A stretch of 64,000 nucleotides of DNA from Rhodanobacter denitrificans (GCF_000230695.2 NC_020541.1:3162001-3226000), one strand, 5' to 3'; positions 25,466 through 35,532 are shown, numbered from the stretch's first letter. The notes: generated by a model not told the origin, from the letters alone. Made by a program: numbers and translations.

Positions 25466-28273
25466 ATGCGCTTGATCAGGTTGAACACGCGGGTCGTTCG
25501 TTGCGCCCTGGCGCTGTTGTGCGCCGCCTTGTCACTGGGCGGCTGCGGCCTTGGCAGCCGACACGGCAGCGTCGAGGCCGGCGCCAGATACCAGGCCAAC
25601 GGGGAGTATCGCGCGGCGTACATCGAGGCCAAGAAGGTCCTGCAACGCGATGCCAAGAACGGCGAGGCCTGGCTGCTGCTCGGGCAAGCTTCGCTGATGC
25701 TCGGCAATCCAAAGGACGCCCTGAGCGAACTGCAGAACGCCGAGGCGAACGGGGTGCCGGCAGAACGTTGGGCGGTACCCATGGGCCGGGCGCTGCTGAT
25801 GACACGCCAATACGACCAGTTGCTCGCAACCCTGACTCCCGACAAGCCCTACGAGGCCGCCACCAAAGCGCGTGTAGCCGTGCTGCGGGGCGACGCCTAT
25901 CGCGGACTCAGGCAGTTCGACCAGGCCCGGCAGGCGTACATGGCCGTGCTGTCGGGGGACCCGAAGAACCCGGGTGCGCTGGTGGGGCTGGCCCAGTTGG
26001 CGGTCATCGCCGGCGATCCGGATGCCGCCGGCAAGTACGTGCAGCAGGCATTGGCCGCCGCGCCAGACAATCCGCAGGTCTGGGTGGCGAAGGGCGATCT
26101 CGCGTTCGACAACGCCGATTTCGCCGGCGCCGAAGCGGATTACCAGAAGGTGATGGGCTTCAAGAATCCCGACTGGCTGCCGCAAGAGCGCTTCTACGCC
26201 TTGGCCCGGCTGGCCAACGCACAGGCGCAGCAAAGCCAGTTCGACAAGGCGCTGGCCAACATCCAGACGCTGGAAAAAATGTTGCCGCAGCACCCGTACC
26301 TGCACTACCTGCGCGCCGTGGTGCTGTACAAGCAGGGTCATCTGGACGACGCCGTTTCCGAGCTTCAGCAGGTGCTCAAGGTGTCCCCGGACAACGCCCA
26401 GGCGCAACTGCTCATGGGCGCGGTCAACTACGCGCAAGGCAACTACAGCCAGGCGGAAATGTACCTCAGCAACGCCATGGGCATGGACCAGAAAAACGTC
26501 AATGTGCGCAAGTTGCTGGCGCTCACGCTCTACCGCGAAGGCCGCTCGCGCCAGGCGCTGGACACGCTTCGACCGGCCGCGTCGGGCACACCATCCGACG
26601 CCGAGCTGCTGGCGCTGTTGCAGAAATCTGCCGCCACGAATGCCCGTTCACCAGGGACGGTAGCCGCCGCAACCAGTGCAGGCACTCCGTCCGACACCCT
26701 GTTTGCACGCGCCGGCAACGCCATCGCGGGCGGAAATGAAGCGGAAGCGATCAACCTGCTGCAGGATATTCCTGCGGGCAGTACCTCCACCGAGGCGCGC
26801 CGCAACAGCCTGCTGGTCATGGCCTACGTACGCGAACAACGCCCGGCCGAAGCGGTCAAGGTGGCGGCCGCCTATGCGTCCAGCAATCCGCGCGACAGCG
26901 CCGCGCACCTGCTGTACGGAACCGCGCTGGTCGCGGCCAGTCGGCGCCCCGAAGCACGCGCCCAGTACGCCGAGGCCTTGAAGCTGGACCCGGAAAATCT
27001 TGCCGCGCTCCTGAGCTTGGGTGGCCTGGATTCACTGGAGGGCCATCACGAAGCTGCTGCCAGCCGCTACGCAACCGTATTGAAAAAGGACCCGCGCAAC
27101 GCGGCGGCGATGACCGCGCTCGGTCAACTCGCCGCGCTGCAGGGTGACAGGGCGGAAGCCGCCAAGCGATTCAAGCAGGCCATCGACACGGCGCCGAAGT
27201 CCCCCACCGCGTATATCGCACTGGTGGTGCTATACGGCGAAGACGGCAAATACGACGAAGCCGTGAGCACGGCCAAACAGCTGGTAGCTGCCAGCCCCGA
27301 CAACCCGGCGGCACTCAATGCGCTCGGAGCAGCGGAACTCAATGCCGGCCATCACGGCGAAGCGTTGAAAGTGCTGCAGCAAGCCGTGAACTTCGCGCCG
27401 CAAGTGCCGTTGTACCGCACCAATCTGGCGCGTGCGCAGATCCTCGGCAAGGATACGAAGGCTGCCGCAAGCAATCTTGACGCGGTGATCAAGGCCGATC
27501 CGGGCCAAGTGACGGCGGTGGTCCTGCGGGCGCTGCTGAAATCGCAGGACCATGATCTGGCGGGTGCCACTGCGCTCGCGCAAATGCTGCAGAAGCAACC
27601 TGCCACCAAGGCAGCGGGCTTCACGCTGGAAGGCGACTTGTACATGGCGAACAAGTCCTATCGCGAAGCCGCCCAGGCCTACCAGCAAGGACTGAAGCTG
27701 CAGTACGACCGGCCACTGGTGGTCAAGAGCTTCCTCGCGCTGAACGAAAGCGGCGCCAACGCTCCAGAAGGCGTACTGCGCGACTGGTTGGCCAAACATC
27801 CGGACGACAACGCCACCCACCTGCTGTTGGCCGACTACTACCTGAAGCACACGCAGAACGCGCTGGCTGCCGCGCAGTACGAGCAGGTGTTGAAGACCGA
27901 TCCGTCCAGTATCGACGCACTCAACAACCTCGCCTGGATTTACACGGAGCAAAACAATCCCAAGGCGCTGGCACTGGCGGAGCGAGCCTACAAACTGGCG
28001 TCTGGCTCGCCGGGCATTGCGGACACCTATGCCTGGGCGCTGGTCGCGCACAACCAGCCAAGGACCGCGCTGCCGATCCTGCTGCAAGCGGCCAAGGCAG
28101 CGCCCAAGGCACCGGCGATCCAGTATCACCTGGCCGTGGCCCAGGCGCGCACCGGCGACCATGCCGGCGCGCGAAGCACGCTGGTGGCGCTGCAAAAATC
28201 CGGTGCTGATTTCCAGGGCAAGCCGGCCGCGGAGAAGTTGTATCGCGAGTTGACCGGCGCCAGCGCCAAGTAG
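25466..28273 (+). CDS. prsT: XrtA/PEP-CTERM system TPR lipoprotein PrsT, 935 aa
   Basis: Lipoprotein signal with lipobox LGGC (Cys at about residue 27), then some 900 residues of tetratricopeptide repeats with the usual Trp/Leu/Gly/Tyr...Ala/Pro spacing, from residue 35 to the end. The order prsK-prsR-prsT and the length are those of exosortase A loci, where this very long TPR protein is a constant companion; it probably sits in the periplasm on the outer membrane and scaffolds export of polysaccharide or PEP-CTERM proteins. The ATG at 25466 with GAGGGTG upstream is preferred over the in-frame start at 25418, which would overlap prsR. Confidence 0.9.
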   Translation: MRLIRLNTRVVRCALALLCAALSLGGCGLGSRHGSVEAGARYQANGEYRAAYIEAKKVLQRDAKNGEAWLLLGQASLMLGNPKDALSELQNAEANGVPAERWAVPMGRALLMTRQYDQLLATLTPDKPYEAATKARVAVLRGDAYRGLRQFDQARQAYMAVLSGDPKNPGALVGLAQLAVIAGDPDAAGKYVQQALAAAPDNPQVWVAKGDLAFDNADFAGAEADYQKVMGFKNPDWLPQERFYALARLANAQAQQSQFDKALANIQTLEKMLPQHPYLHYLRAVVLYKQGHLDDAVSELQQVLKVSPDNAQAQLLMGAVNYAQGNYSQAEMYLSNAMGMDQKNVNVRKLLALTLYREGRSRQALDTLRPAASGTPSDAELLALLQKSAATNARSPGTVAAATSAGTPSDTLFARAGNAIAGGNEAEAINLLQDIPAGSTSTEARRNSLLVMAYVREQRPAEAVKVAAAYASSNPRDSAAHLLYGTALVAASRRPEARAQYAEALKLDPENLAALLSLGGLDSLEGHHEAAASRYATVLKKDPRNAAAMTALGQLAALQGDRAEAAKRFKQAIDTAPKSPTAYIALVVLYGEDGKYDEAVSTAKQLVAASPDNPAALNALGAAELNAGHHGEALKVLQQAVNFAPQVPLYRTNLARAQILGKDTKAAASNLDAVIKADPGQVTAVVLRALLKSQDHDLAGATALAQMLQKQPATKAAGFTLEGDLYMANKSYREAAQAYQQGLKLQYDRPLVVKSFLALNESGANAPEGVLRDWLAKHPDDNATHLLLADYYLKHTQNALAAAQYEQVLKTDPSSIDALNNLAWIYTEQNNPKALALAERAYKLASGSPGIADTYAWALVAHNQPRTALPILLQAAKAAPKAPAIQYHLAVAQARTGDHAGARSTLVALQKSGADFQGKPAAEKLYRELTGASAK

Positions 28274-28300
28274 GTGCAAGCTATCGGCGGCCTCGCACTC

Positions 28301-28498
28301 TTACTCGATACGAAAGCCCAGGAGAATCAGCCCGGCCCCGATAGCCCAGCCGATGGCCAGCGTAACCAGAAGCCGGCTGATCCGGATGTTTTGCAGGCGC
28401 CAGTACAGATCGCTCAGCAACCACCATAGGCCGGTGAAAACGGCAAGCGCAAAAACGCCCCAACCCAGATGACCGGACGACCACAGAAAGTCATTCAT
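28301..28498 (-). CDS. Small membrane protein, 65 aa
   Basis: Two hydrophobic segments (about residues 10-30 and 43-62) separated by a short basic loop (RLQNIRISR). Its ATG overlaps the stop of the phosphatidylserine-decarboxylase-like gene by 4 bases, so it is probably translated with it and may form a complex with that enzyme. Family unknown. Convergent with prsT. Confidence 0.6.
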   Translation of the reverse strand: MNDFLWSSGHLGWGVFALAVFTGLWWLLSDLYWRLQNIRISRLLVTLAIGWAIGAGLILLGFRIE

Positions 28499-29184
28499 GG
28501 GCAGGTCGCGCCTTCTGCAACCGCCGTTTCGCCGGCCCAGACGCGATCGCCCGTATGCACCAGCAGGTTCACCGCAGCCGGCAGCTCGAGCACCACCGTG
28601 CTTCCCAGCAGGATCCGGCCGATCCGCTGGCCGCGCTTGATCTCCTCGCCCTCCTGGACCCAGGTCTCGATACGCCGCGCCGCCAGGCTGGTAATCAAGC
28701 GCACCGCAACTTGCCCGGCGCCCGTCCCAATCACCAGACGCTTTTGCACCGGGCAGGATTTCTCGCGCAGAAAAGCAAACTCCCTTCCCTCCCCGTCCAT
28801 GAAGCCGTCGCCGTGCGACTCCACGGCGAGCACCCGACCGGACACCGGGCTGCGCTGCACATGCATGTCCCAGAAACTGAGCGCGATCACCAGATAGCGC
28901 ACTCCGCCTTGTACCTGCGCACTGGTCACCAGCCCGTCTGCCGGAGCCAGCATGGCGTTGCCGGGAGGCGCGATGCGCTCCGGATCACTGTAAAAGTGGC
29001 GTAGAAACGCACGCTGAAATTCCCCCCGCTTCAGCCATGTGCGGATCTGCGTTTCCGGCCAGCGCTTGCGCGGCGCAAGCCAGCGCCGTATCAGCGGCGA
29101 CGGGTACGGGAAATAAAACGCCCAGAGCACGATGGCCGCGGCCACCAGGCACAGGATCACGATCTGCAGGACAAGTATCGTCAT
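28495..29184 (-). CDS. Phosphatidylserine decarboxylase-like protein, 229 aa
   Basis: One N-terminal membrane segment (residues 1-25), then the decarboxylase fold with MLAPADGLVTSAQV, the FWDMHVQRSPVSGRV histidine motif and, near residue 200, LGSTVVLELP. In this family the LGST serine is where the chain cuts itself to form the pyruvoyl cofactor. It could make phosphatidylethanolamine or act on another serine-headed lipid or amino acid adduct. The bases upstream of the start lack a strong ribosome site; MTILVLQ at 29184 is chosen because the membrane segment begins there. The position in an exosortase region, near the FeeM-like gene, suggests a special rather than housekeeping role, but that is inference. 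Confidence 0.8.
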   Translation of the reverse strand: MTILVLQIVILCLVAAAIVLWAFYFPYPSPLIRRWLAPRKRWPETQIRTWLKRGEFQRAFLRHFYSDPERIAPPGNAMLAPADGLVTSAQVQGGVRYLVIALSFWDMHVQRSPVSGRVLAVESHGDGFMDGEGREFAFLREKSCPVQKRLVIGTGAGQVAVRLITSLAARRIETWVQEGEEIKRGQRIGRILLGSTVVLELPAAVNLLVHTGDRVWAGETAVAEGATCP

Positions 29185-29713
29185 TTCATTGCGAATCCTG
29201 ATTGGCGACAACACTCAGCCATGAAAATTGTCGACGGCGCGCAACTAGGCCCTGACCAAGGCTTGCACAGGATCACGACGCGCGCCAGTCGCCGCCGCAG
29301 TTCGACCAGGCGAAAGCGGCAGCTGAAGCGGCACCTTGGCTTGAGGCGCGTGTCCCGGATTTTGTGCAAACCGGTCGCGGTCAGGCCACTGCTGCCTGAT
29401 CCGGAGACACGATGGGCCAAAGCAGGCGTGAGGCAACATGAGCCTGCGCAGCATCGGCAAGGAATGGGCGATGCCGATTCATGACTGGAAGGCAGCCTCG
29501 AACCACTTGCGATCCAGTCCGGGGAGCGACTTTCTCAACGGCAACTCACATCCCGGTGACGCAAAGTCATGTATATCCTCGCCCGGATCGGCGACATCGT
29601 GGGGGCAACCACATCGTCAGCCACAGGTCGCATATGTCGAGGCGGCCTGACTCGAATGCGGCCAGCACCGGGACATCCGGAGCGGCATCATAAGGTGGCA
29701 GGATCACAATCCC
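29185..29713. other. Intergenic, no gene seen
   Basis: About 530 bases between divergent genes. Short frames exist on both strands but none has a ribosome site plus a recognisable protein. It should hold the promoters of both flanking genes; no sigma-54 site or PrsR-type element found. Confidence 0.4.
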
Positions 29714-32005
29714 ATGCATATAAGCAAGCAAGCCGGACGCTTCAACCAAGGCAGCTGGGTTGGCCAAGCCGCTGTGAAGATGCTGTGCGGGTGCGCAAGC
29801 TGCGTGCTGATGCTCGACACGGCGCCGGCGCGAGCGGGAATGGTTGTGACAGACAACGTGATCAGCACAGTCGCGCAGGCGCAGACCCATGTTCCCGTCA
29901 CTTTCGGCCAGGTCTTCGAGGCTGGCGACATACCCCGGGGCAGGACCGTCACGGTTACCGCCACCCTCAATGGGCAGCCGGTAGCCTTGCAGGTGGACAG
30001 CAAGGCTACCCATCCCGACGGCAGCTTGCGCCACGCGGTGCTGACGGCGATGGTTCCGGCACTGCCGGGCAATGCAACGTTGCCACTGACGCTTTCCACG
30101 AACCCATCGCCAACGGTGACCGGACAGGACCAGCCCATCAGCTTGTCGCAACTGCTTGCGACAAACTACGACGCCGACGTATCGCTCGACATCGGCGGCC
30201 GCAGATACGCCGCAAATGCCCGCGCACTGTTGCAGACGGCCAACAACACGAATGCATGCAAGCCGTGGAACCGCCACTGCAATGTGTGGCTGTCGGGTCC
30301 GCTGGCGAGCGAGTGGGTAGTGAACGGCCCGGTGACGGCTTCCGACGGCACCACCAACCCCAGCCTGCAGATCTACTTTGCAGTCCGCGCATATGCGGGA
30401 ACGGTACCAGGCAGTGTCGGGCTGGTGCGCACCGACATCATCGTCGAGAACTCCGATGCGTTTTCGCCACAGGCGCAGCCACAGTACACGGCAACCCTGA
30501 CGTCGGGGAGTGCCAGCTACACCAGCCCCGCACTGACACAGTACGCCTACACGCGCTGGCACCAGGTACTGTGGTGGAACCATGTCCAGCCACAAGTCTA
30601 TTTGCAGCAGGACACCGGATACATTCAGGCGAGCAAGGCAGTGTCCCGCTACATGCCACTGCAGCCTGACGAGAAGTTTTTGGCCAGTTTGCGCCAGACC
30701 TGCGCGCCGCTGGACCACTGTGATCAGACCCAGAAGATGCATATGACCGGGGCACAGGCAGCGATTGGGCCACTGCCGCGCTGGACCAGCGTGTACATCG
30801 TCGACCCGGATGTGCGGGCCTACAACTGGATGCTGGCCAACACAGATGCGCTCGGCGCCTATGGCATCCATTACCGGGACCAGGCGACCGGCTGGCCAGT
30901 CAGCATCCAGCAACATCCTAACGTCACGACAGTGGGCTGGACCTACGCAAATGGCGTTGCAAAGCAGGCGTTGACAGGGTCTGCGGCCCACCGGGACAAG
31001 GTTGCTGCCTACCGGCGGGATCTGCTGCCAACCTGCGTGAACAACACCGTGGTGACGAATTGCACATCGACCTCATATGGGACGGGTAACCCGAACCTGT
31101 GGGACAACGCGCACCAGCCGGCACAGTCCTACGTGCCATACATGGTGACCGGTTCGTACTACTACATGTCCGAGCTGGCGTTTGCGGCCTCGCTCAACGA
31201 GATCTGGTCAGGCGCGGAGTATCGCGATTATGCGAGGGGATTGATCGACAAAAGTCATAGCCAAGTGCGTGGCAAGGCATGGACGCTGCGCCAGATGGCG
31301 GATGCGGCGTGGCTGTTGCCCGATGACTACCCCTTGAAAGCCGAGTTCAAAGCGGATGTGGAGAACTCGCTGGCAGACTGGAACCAGAAGTACACCAACA
31401 ATCCGAACGCCAATCCGCTGGGGCTGCTGGACAGTGGCCACAGCTACAGCATGCAAGGTGGCACCCGAAACGCGATGGCGCCATGGATGCACAGCTTCTT
31501 CACTTGGTCGGCAGGCCACGCGGCGGAGCTCGGTTTTGCGGGAGCCGCGGAGCTGCGCGACTGGTTGGCGAAGTTCGAGATCGGTTTGATGACGGACTGG
31601 CAAGCCAATCCAACCCAGGGCTATTGCTGGCTGGAAGCTTCCGCCTACACGCTGGTGGTTACCGATCCCACTGGGAAGACCTACCTGCCCTCACACAGTG
31701 CCATATACGCAGCGACGTTCCCGAGTCTAGTCGGACTGGCCTGCAATTCGCCGGCCATGGTGACCGCCATGGGAACGCTGGAGAAGCAACCGTGGCAAGC
31801 TGGCAAGATGCATGGATACCCAAACTCGGCAACGGGTTATCCGGCGAATTTGCAGACCGGGCTGGCCGCCGCCGCCGATAGTGCCGTGCCCAAAGCACAC
31901 GAGGCCTGGAATCTTTTCGAGTCGCGCAGCGTGAAGCCAAGCGGCACCACCGCCTACAACAACTATCCCAATTTCGCCGTCATGCCGCGCCTCGTGCCGC
32001 AATGA
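29714..32005 (+). CDS. Large exported protein, possible polysaccharide-active enzyme, 763 aa
   Basis: An N-terminal export signal lies within residues 15-42 (hydrophobic VKMLCGCASCVLMLDTAPARA). Two beta-rich stretches follow (about 45-340), then a helical half (about 420-740) with many Trp, Tyr and His residues (ETM-like WNQKYTN, LDSGHSYSMQGG, APWMHSFFTWSAGHAAELG), typical of an (alpha/alpha)-toroid as found in polysaccharide lyases and glycosidases. Seven or more Cys could form disulfides. I cannot name the family with confidence; a lyase or hydrolase trimming the exopolysaccharide is the best guess from the fold signs and the neighbourhood. The ATG at 29714 has AGGA 10-13 bases upstream. 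No PEP-CTERM signal. Confidence 0.7.
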   Translation: MHISKQAGRFNQGSWVGQAAVKMLCGCASCVLMLDTAPARAGMVVTDNVISTVAQAQTHVPVTFGQVFEAGDIPRGRTVTVTATLNGQPVALQVDSKATHPDGSLRHAVLTAMVPALPGNATLPLTLSTNPSPTVTGQDQPISLSQLLATNYDADVSLDIGGRRYAANARALLQTANNTNACKPWNRHCNVWLSGPLASEWVVNGPVTASDGTTNPSLQIYFAVRAYAGTVPGSVGLVRTDIIVENSDAFSPQAQPQYTATLTSGSASYTSPALTQYAYTRWHQVLWWNHVQPQVYLQQDTGYIQASKAVSRYMPLQPDEKFLASLRQTCAPLDHCDQTQKMHMTGAQAAIGPLPRWTSVYIVDPDVRAYNWMLANTDALGAYGIHYRDQATGWPVSIQQHPNVTTVGWTYANGVAKQALTGSAAHRDKVAAYRRDLLPTCVNNTVVTNCTSTSYGTGNPNLWDNAHQPAQSYVPYMVTGSYYYMSELAFAASLNEIWSGAEYRDYARGLIDKSHSQVRGKAWTLRQMADAAWLLPDDYPLKAEFKADVENSLADWNQKYTNNPNANPLGLLDSGHSYSMQGGTRNAMAPWMHSFFTWSAGHAAELGFAGAAELRDWLAKFEIGLMTDWQANPTQGYCWLEASAYTLVVTDPTGKTYLPSHSAIYAATFPSLVGLACNSPAMVTAMGTLEKQPWQAGKMHGYPNSATGYPANLQTGLAAAADSAVPKAHEAWNLFESRSVKPSGTTAYNNYPNFAVMPRLVPQ

Positions 32006-32151
32006 CATGCCGATCTCCGTTCTAGCGAGGGCGCCCGCCTGGCGCAGCCATTGCTTTGGTCCGATGCAATCAGGATTGTCTTCCAGATTTTGCTCCGACA
32101 CTGCGCGCTTCGGCCGCCGAACCTCATGCGCAGGATGCCGCGCATTGAGCA

Positions 32152-33879
32152 CTAGAGCAGCCGCCGCCATACGACCTCGACGGCAAGAGCGCGCCCCAAA
32201 GCACGCTCATCCGTCAACTGAATGAGGTCGAGCAGCGAGTCCATGCGCCACTCGCCTGGAAGCAACGCACGGTACCGTTGCCACACCGCAGGCGCTATCC
32301 GCATATTCTGCAGACTCCGGCGTGTGGCATTGATCAGTGGGCGCAGCCGCGCGGGACGCGCGCACGTCGTCCACTCGGCCAGTCGTGCCTTCCAGCCCGG
32401 TCCAGCATCAAAGCGAAAGCCATAGGTCGAAGGTTGCGCAGCGACGGCCAGATGCAGTGCGGCGACCAGGCGACTTTCCAGGGCCCCTGCGTTCTTCCAG
32501 CGCAACGGCACCCGGAGCGCCAAGCGCACGGACTCCAGATCCACCAGCGGCGTCGCGTAGTTACCGTGGCGTACCGCCACACTGTTGTTGAGGCCCATCC
32601 AGTAGTGGCAGCGAAACAGAGGGTAGAGCAGCTCCACTTGCTCGCGCGACAGACGTTCGCTCCCGACTTCAGACATGCCCACGATATTCCGCATCGACGC
32701 GGCGAGCCGCGCTTCGTAACTCGCCAAGCCATCGGGGTCGCGAAAAACGCTGCGGCTGAAGCCGCGATAGAAGGTTCTCACGATGTCACGGGCGGCAAAG
32801 GCACGGTTCGGCAGATGGAAGAAGTTGCGGAAGATCTCGCCGCCGCCACCATTCAGCGCAATGCGCCCGTCGGCAGTTTGCTGCAAGCGGGTGTGGCGGT
32901 CGGCGCCCGGATCATCGATGCCGTCACTGGGCAGGCCGTCGAAGAACAGCGCGCTCTGCTCCAGGGCTTCGATGTCAGGCATCGGAAAACCACGATTCAT
33001 CGCGCGTTTGTCGATTGCTTCGAGCGCGAGGTCGGCCGCAGCAGCCACGGTCCGGGCTGCCGCCACGTCGGCGGAGTCGGCATCGCCATATACAAACAGC
33101 CGAGGCCGCACACCGGCATCAAGCAACCCTGCGACAATCAGGCGTGAATCGAAACCGCCCGACAAAGCCGCATTGACCCGACCCGGAAAGGCCGATGCCA
33201 CCTCGGACGAAGTCGTGCGCAGATGCCCGGTGATGGCCTCCACCGCCTCGTCCAACGAGTGGAACTCAGGCGCCTGCACCTCGAAACCGCGGGGGAAGCG
33301 CTGCCACGTACTGCGGCGCCGAAAATCCTGGACACGCCCGAGGGGAAGCAGGTCGACACCGCGCGCGACCGATTGGCATGAATGCGCCGCCCCCAGCAGT
33401 ACGTATTCAATCGCCGAGGCGGCGTCAGGTTCGACGCGCTGCCCATAAGCGCAGACAGCCAGCCAGCTAGTACTGAAAAAACAGCCATCTGCACTCGTGT
33501 AAATGCGTATGAAGCCCAAAGCGTCGTTCAACAGCCAAGTTTGTTCGCCCGTGTCGAGGAACAGCGCAAAGTTGCCGCGCAGCGAACCTTCTTCCAGACG
33601 CCCCGTCGCGCGAACTTCGTCGAGCAGTGACGCCAACGCCTGCCGGCCGAAATAACCGCGAAACCACAGTGGACCGACGCAGCAAGCTGCCCCCAATGGG
33701 CTTTGAACGACGCAATCCTCGACTCGCCGTTGCTCCGGATGCCCCCACGCGACAACGCTGCCTCCGTTCCATTCGATCTGCGTGGCACGGATAAACCGTT
33801 GCCGCTCCAACGAGCGTGCCGCGCGGGTTTGCCCGTCGGAATCGCCGCCAACAAGGAATACCGACAGTGCGTTCAGCAT
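32152..33879 (-). CDS. Asparagine synthase-like protein with degenerate amidotransferase half, 575 aa
   Basis: The C-terminal half has the ATP-pyrophosphatase P-loop ALSGGFDSRL (about residues 239-248) and following elements of the asparagine synthase fold, so it should adenylate a carboxylate. The N-terminal half follows the Ntn-hydrolase outline (LRGNFALFLD, LLNDALGFIRIYTS) but begins MLNALSVFL, without the Cys at position 2 needed to take ammonia from glutamine. Such proteins serve in peptide or glycan amidation and lasso-peptide ring closure rather than making asparagine. No lasso precursor or protease gene is adjacent. The complete amidotransferase of the exosortase operon is a separate gene at 48729. 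The start is uncertain (33879 or TTG at 33906). Confidence 0.75.
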   Translation of the reverse strand: MLNALSVFLVGGDSDGQTRAARSLERQRFIRATQIEWNGGSVVAWGHPEQRRVEDCVVQSPLGAACCVGPLWFRGYFGRQALASLLDEVRATGRLEEGSLRGNFALFLDTGEQTWLLNDALGFIRIYTSADGCFFSTSWLAVCAYGQRVEPDAASAIEYVLLGAAHSCQSVARGVDLLPLGRVQDFRRRSTWQRFPRGFEVQAPEFHSLDEAVEAITGHLRTTSSEVASAFPGRVNAALSGGFDSRLIVAGLLDAGVRPRLFVYGDADSADVAAARTVAAAADLALEAIDKRAMNRGFPMPDIEALEQSALFFDGLPSDGIDDPGADRHTRLQQTADGRIALNGGGGEIFRNFFHLPNRAFAARDIVRTFYRGFSRSVFRDPDGLASYEARLAASMRNIVGMSEVGSERLSREQVELLYPLFRCHYWMGLNNSVAVRHGNYATPLVDLESVRLALRVPLRWKNAGALESRLVAALHLAVAAQPSTYGFRFDAGPGWKARLAEWTTCARPARLRPLINATRRSLQNMRIAPAVWQRYRALLPGEWRMDSLLDLIQLTDERALGRALAVEVVWRRLL

Positions 33880-34055
33880 GGATATGCGTCGCGTGCCGAT
33901 ACACAACCGAAGGAAGACACATTCAGGCCCATGACCTCACCGTCGATGAGTTACGACCGCCGTTCCTGTCCACGCTGCGATCATGTGACTTCCCTCCGAG
34001 TCTATCCGTGTTCCGCTGCAGCACACCGCTCACCCATGACCGCTTCACGACGAGG

Positions 34056-34943
34056 TCATTTCGTCGGTATCTCCACCCGCAACACAATATCTTCAACCTC
34101 CGACCCGGATCCAAACCGGTGAACCGCCTCAAAATGCCGACCATTCCCCCTGCGAAACAGGGTTCCGTGGCTGGCACGGTCTTCATGTGTGCGCACCACC
34201 AGTAGACTGCCCTCGGGTTCGGTCAGGTAGCACCCGATGTTCGCTACCATTGCCGAAAGGACCGTGGGAGAAAAATATCCGCTGTTGAGCACATTAGCTG
34301 CACGAACAAAATCAAATCTTGCCTCGAATTCACTGTTGTACCTGCTTATATCATCGGTGCACACGGTGATACCAGACTTGGCCAGCGCTCGTGGGGTAAC
34401 CAGCTTCACTTCACTGATCCGGGCGTCGTCCGGATTACGCAACATTCGATGCACCTGATGAGTGAATAATGTATTGATGAACTTGCGCAAGATGAAAAGC
34501 CCGTTGTAATAATCGCGGCGCGTCACCCAGGGCTTCATGGTGACAAAGGGAAAATCGAACCGAAGCGGAAATCCGCCGGGATCGACCAACGCGTAGCACC
34601 GTGGAAACACCTTCACCAAGAAGGCGTCGATCAGAATGTCGGTACCGACAACCTCGACTTCGCGCCCGCCCCGGCTCAGATCATCGTATAGCTCGACTGT
34701 GCTTATGCCGGAAGAAATCCCGACGTCCAGAACCCTGAGCGTCGGTGGCGCATGGTGCAGGAGATACTCCTGGAGATACGGATTGATGTCGGAGAAGCGA
34801 TCGTGAAATGTAGTCTTGTAGGTCCTGTTTCTCGTCATCAGCGAGGTGAAAAAGTCCTCCTCCATGCGTGGAGTAAGACGCTCCGACGGGGTTTCGAAAA
34901 AAGTCTTGGCTGCTAGCATGGAGTTCGTATATCGCGATGACAT
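34056..34943 (-). CDS. SAM-dependent methyltransferase-like protein, 295 aa
   Basis: Class I methyltransferase fold with motif I VLDVGISSGIST (about residues 70-81), an acidic residue at the end of the second strand (VVGTDILID) and a later RAANVLNSGYFS segment. No membrane segment. Probably methylates a sugar or other small metabolite of the surface-glycan pathway; substrate not predictable. Lower GC than the operon to the right. Start ATG at 34943 lacks a good ribosome site; 34919 is the alternative. Confidence 0.65.
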   Translation of the reverse strand: MSSRYTNSMLAAKTFFETPSERLTPRMEEDFFTSLMTRNRTYKTTFHDRFSDINPYLQEYLLHHAPPTLRVLDVGISSGISTVELYDDLSRGGREVEVVGTDILIDAFLVKVFPRCYALVDPGGFPLRFDFPFVTMKPWVTRRDYYNGLFILRKFINTLFTHQVHRMLRNPDDARISEVKLVTPRALAKSGITVCTDDISRYNSEFEARFDFVRAANVLNSGYFSPTVLSAMVANIGCYLTEPEGSLLVVRTHEDRASHGTLFRRGNGRHFEAVHRFGSGSEVEDIVLRVEIPTK

Positions 34944-35103
34944 TTTATTGTGGCGGACTACCCCGATGACGTTTCGATTCTACTCGCCCGTGGTTCGGAG
35001 CGCTCATCACGAACTCTGCCAGGAAGTCATCTGTTCGCCCATGGATGAAGCCAAAGCATGGCGCTGAGCTCGCAGGAAGGCGAGTGATCGGTCGAAACAT
35101 CCT

Positions 35104-35349
35104 TCAGCTGTCAACTGGCGACGCTGCTCTATCAAGACCCGCTTGGTCATTCAATTTTCTGACGAAAAAATCAGGGCGTCCCGGACTCCATGGCGCCATT
35201 TCCTGCCGGAGCGCTCGGTGTCCGAGAGAGCGTTGCGGCGGATAGTCGTTGTGGAACTTCGCATAGCGTTCCGCGGCCGGCTCAGCAGCGCACAGCTCGG
35301 CGCGAATGCGCGGCGTGGTGCGGGCCAGCGGAGGCAAGGTCAGGAGCAT
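35104..35349 (-). pseudogene. Transposase remnant (integrase-core type)
   Basis: An 81-codon frame reads ARTTPRIRAEL near the start, as in the N-terminus of IS481-like transposases, and then KFHNDYPPQRSLGHRALRQ, like the YNxxRPHxSLG...TP end of the integrase core. The catalytic middle is missing, so it appears to be an internally deleted relic. The rest of 34944-35532 shows no gene. Confidence 0.4.
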
Positions 35350-35532
35350 GGATCGGTCCCAAGTTGCTGGTACAGTTGCTTCATCGCCTCACGCGTCCAG
35401 GCGCCACGCCATCGCGACCGTGCGCAGACTTCGCCATGCGATCACCAAAATTGACGTCATCCGATCAGGCCTTGCGAGCCATTTGCGCTCGAGCTTGAAA
35501 TGCGTTGCCGATCACTAGGAGTGCATGCCGCC

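Noticed and set aside
29567..30991. Minus-strand frame of 474 codons opposite the exported protein
   Set aside because: No start context or domain; the plus strand encodes a coherent exported protein.
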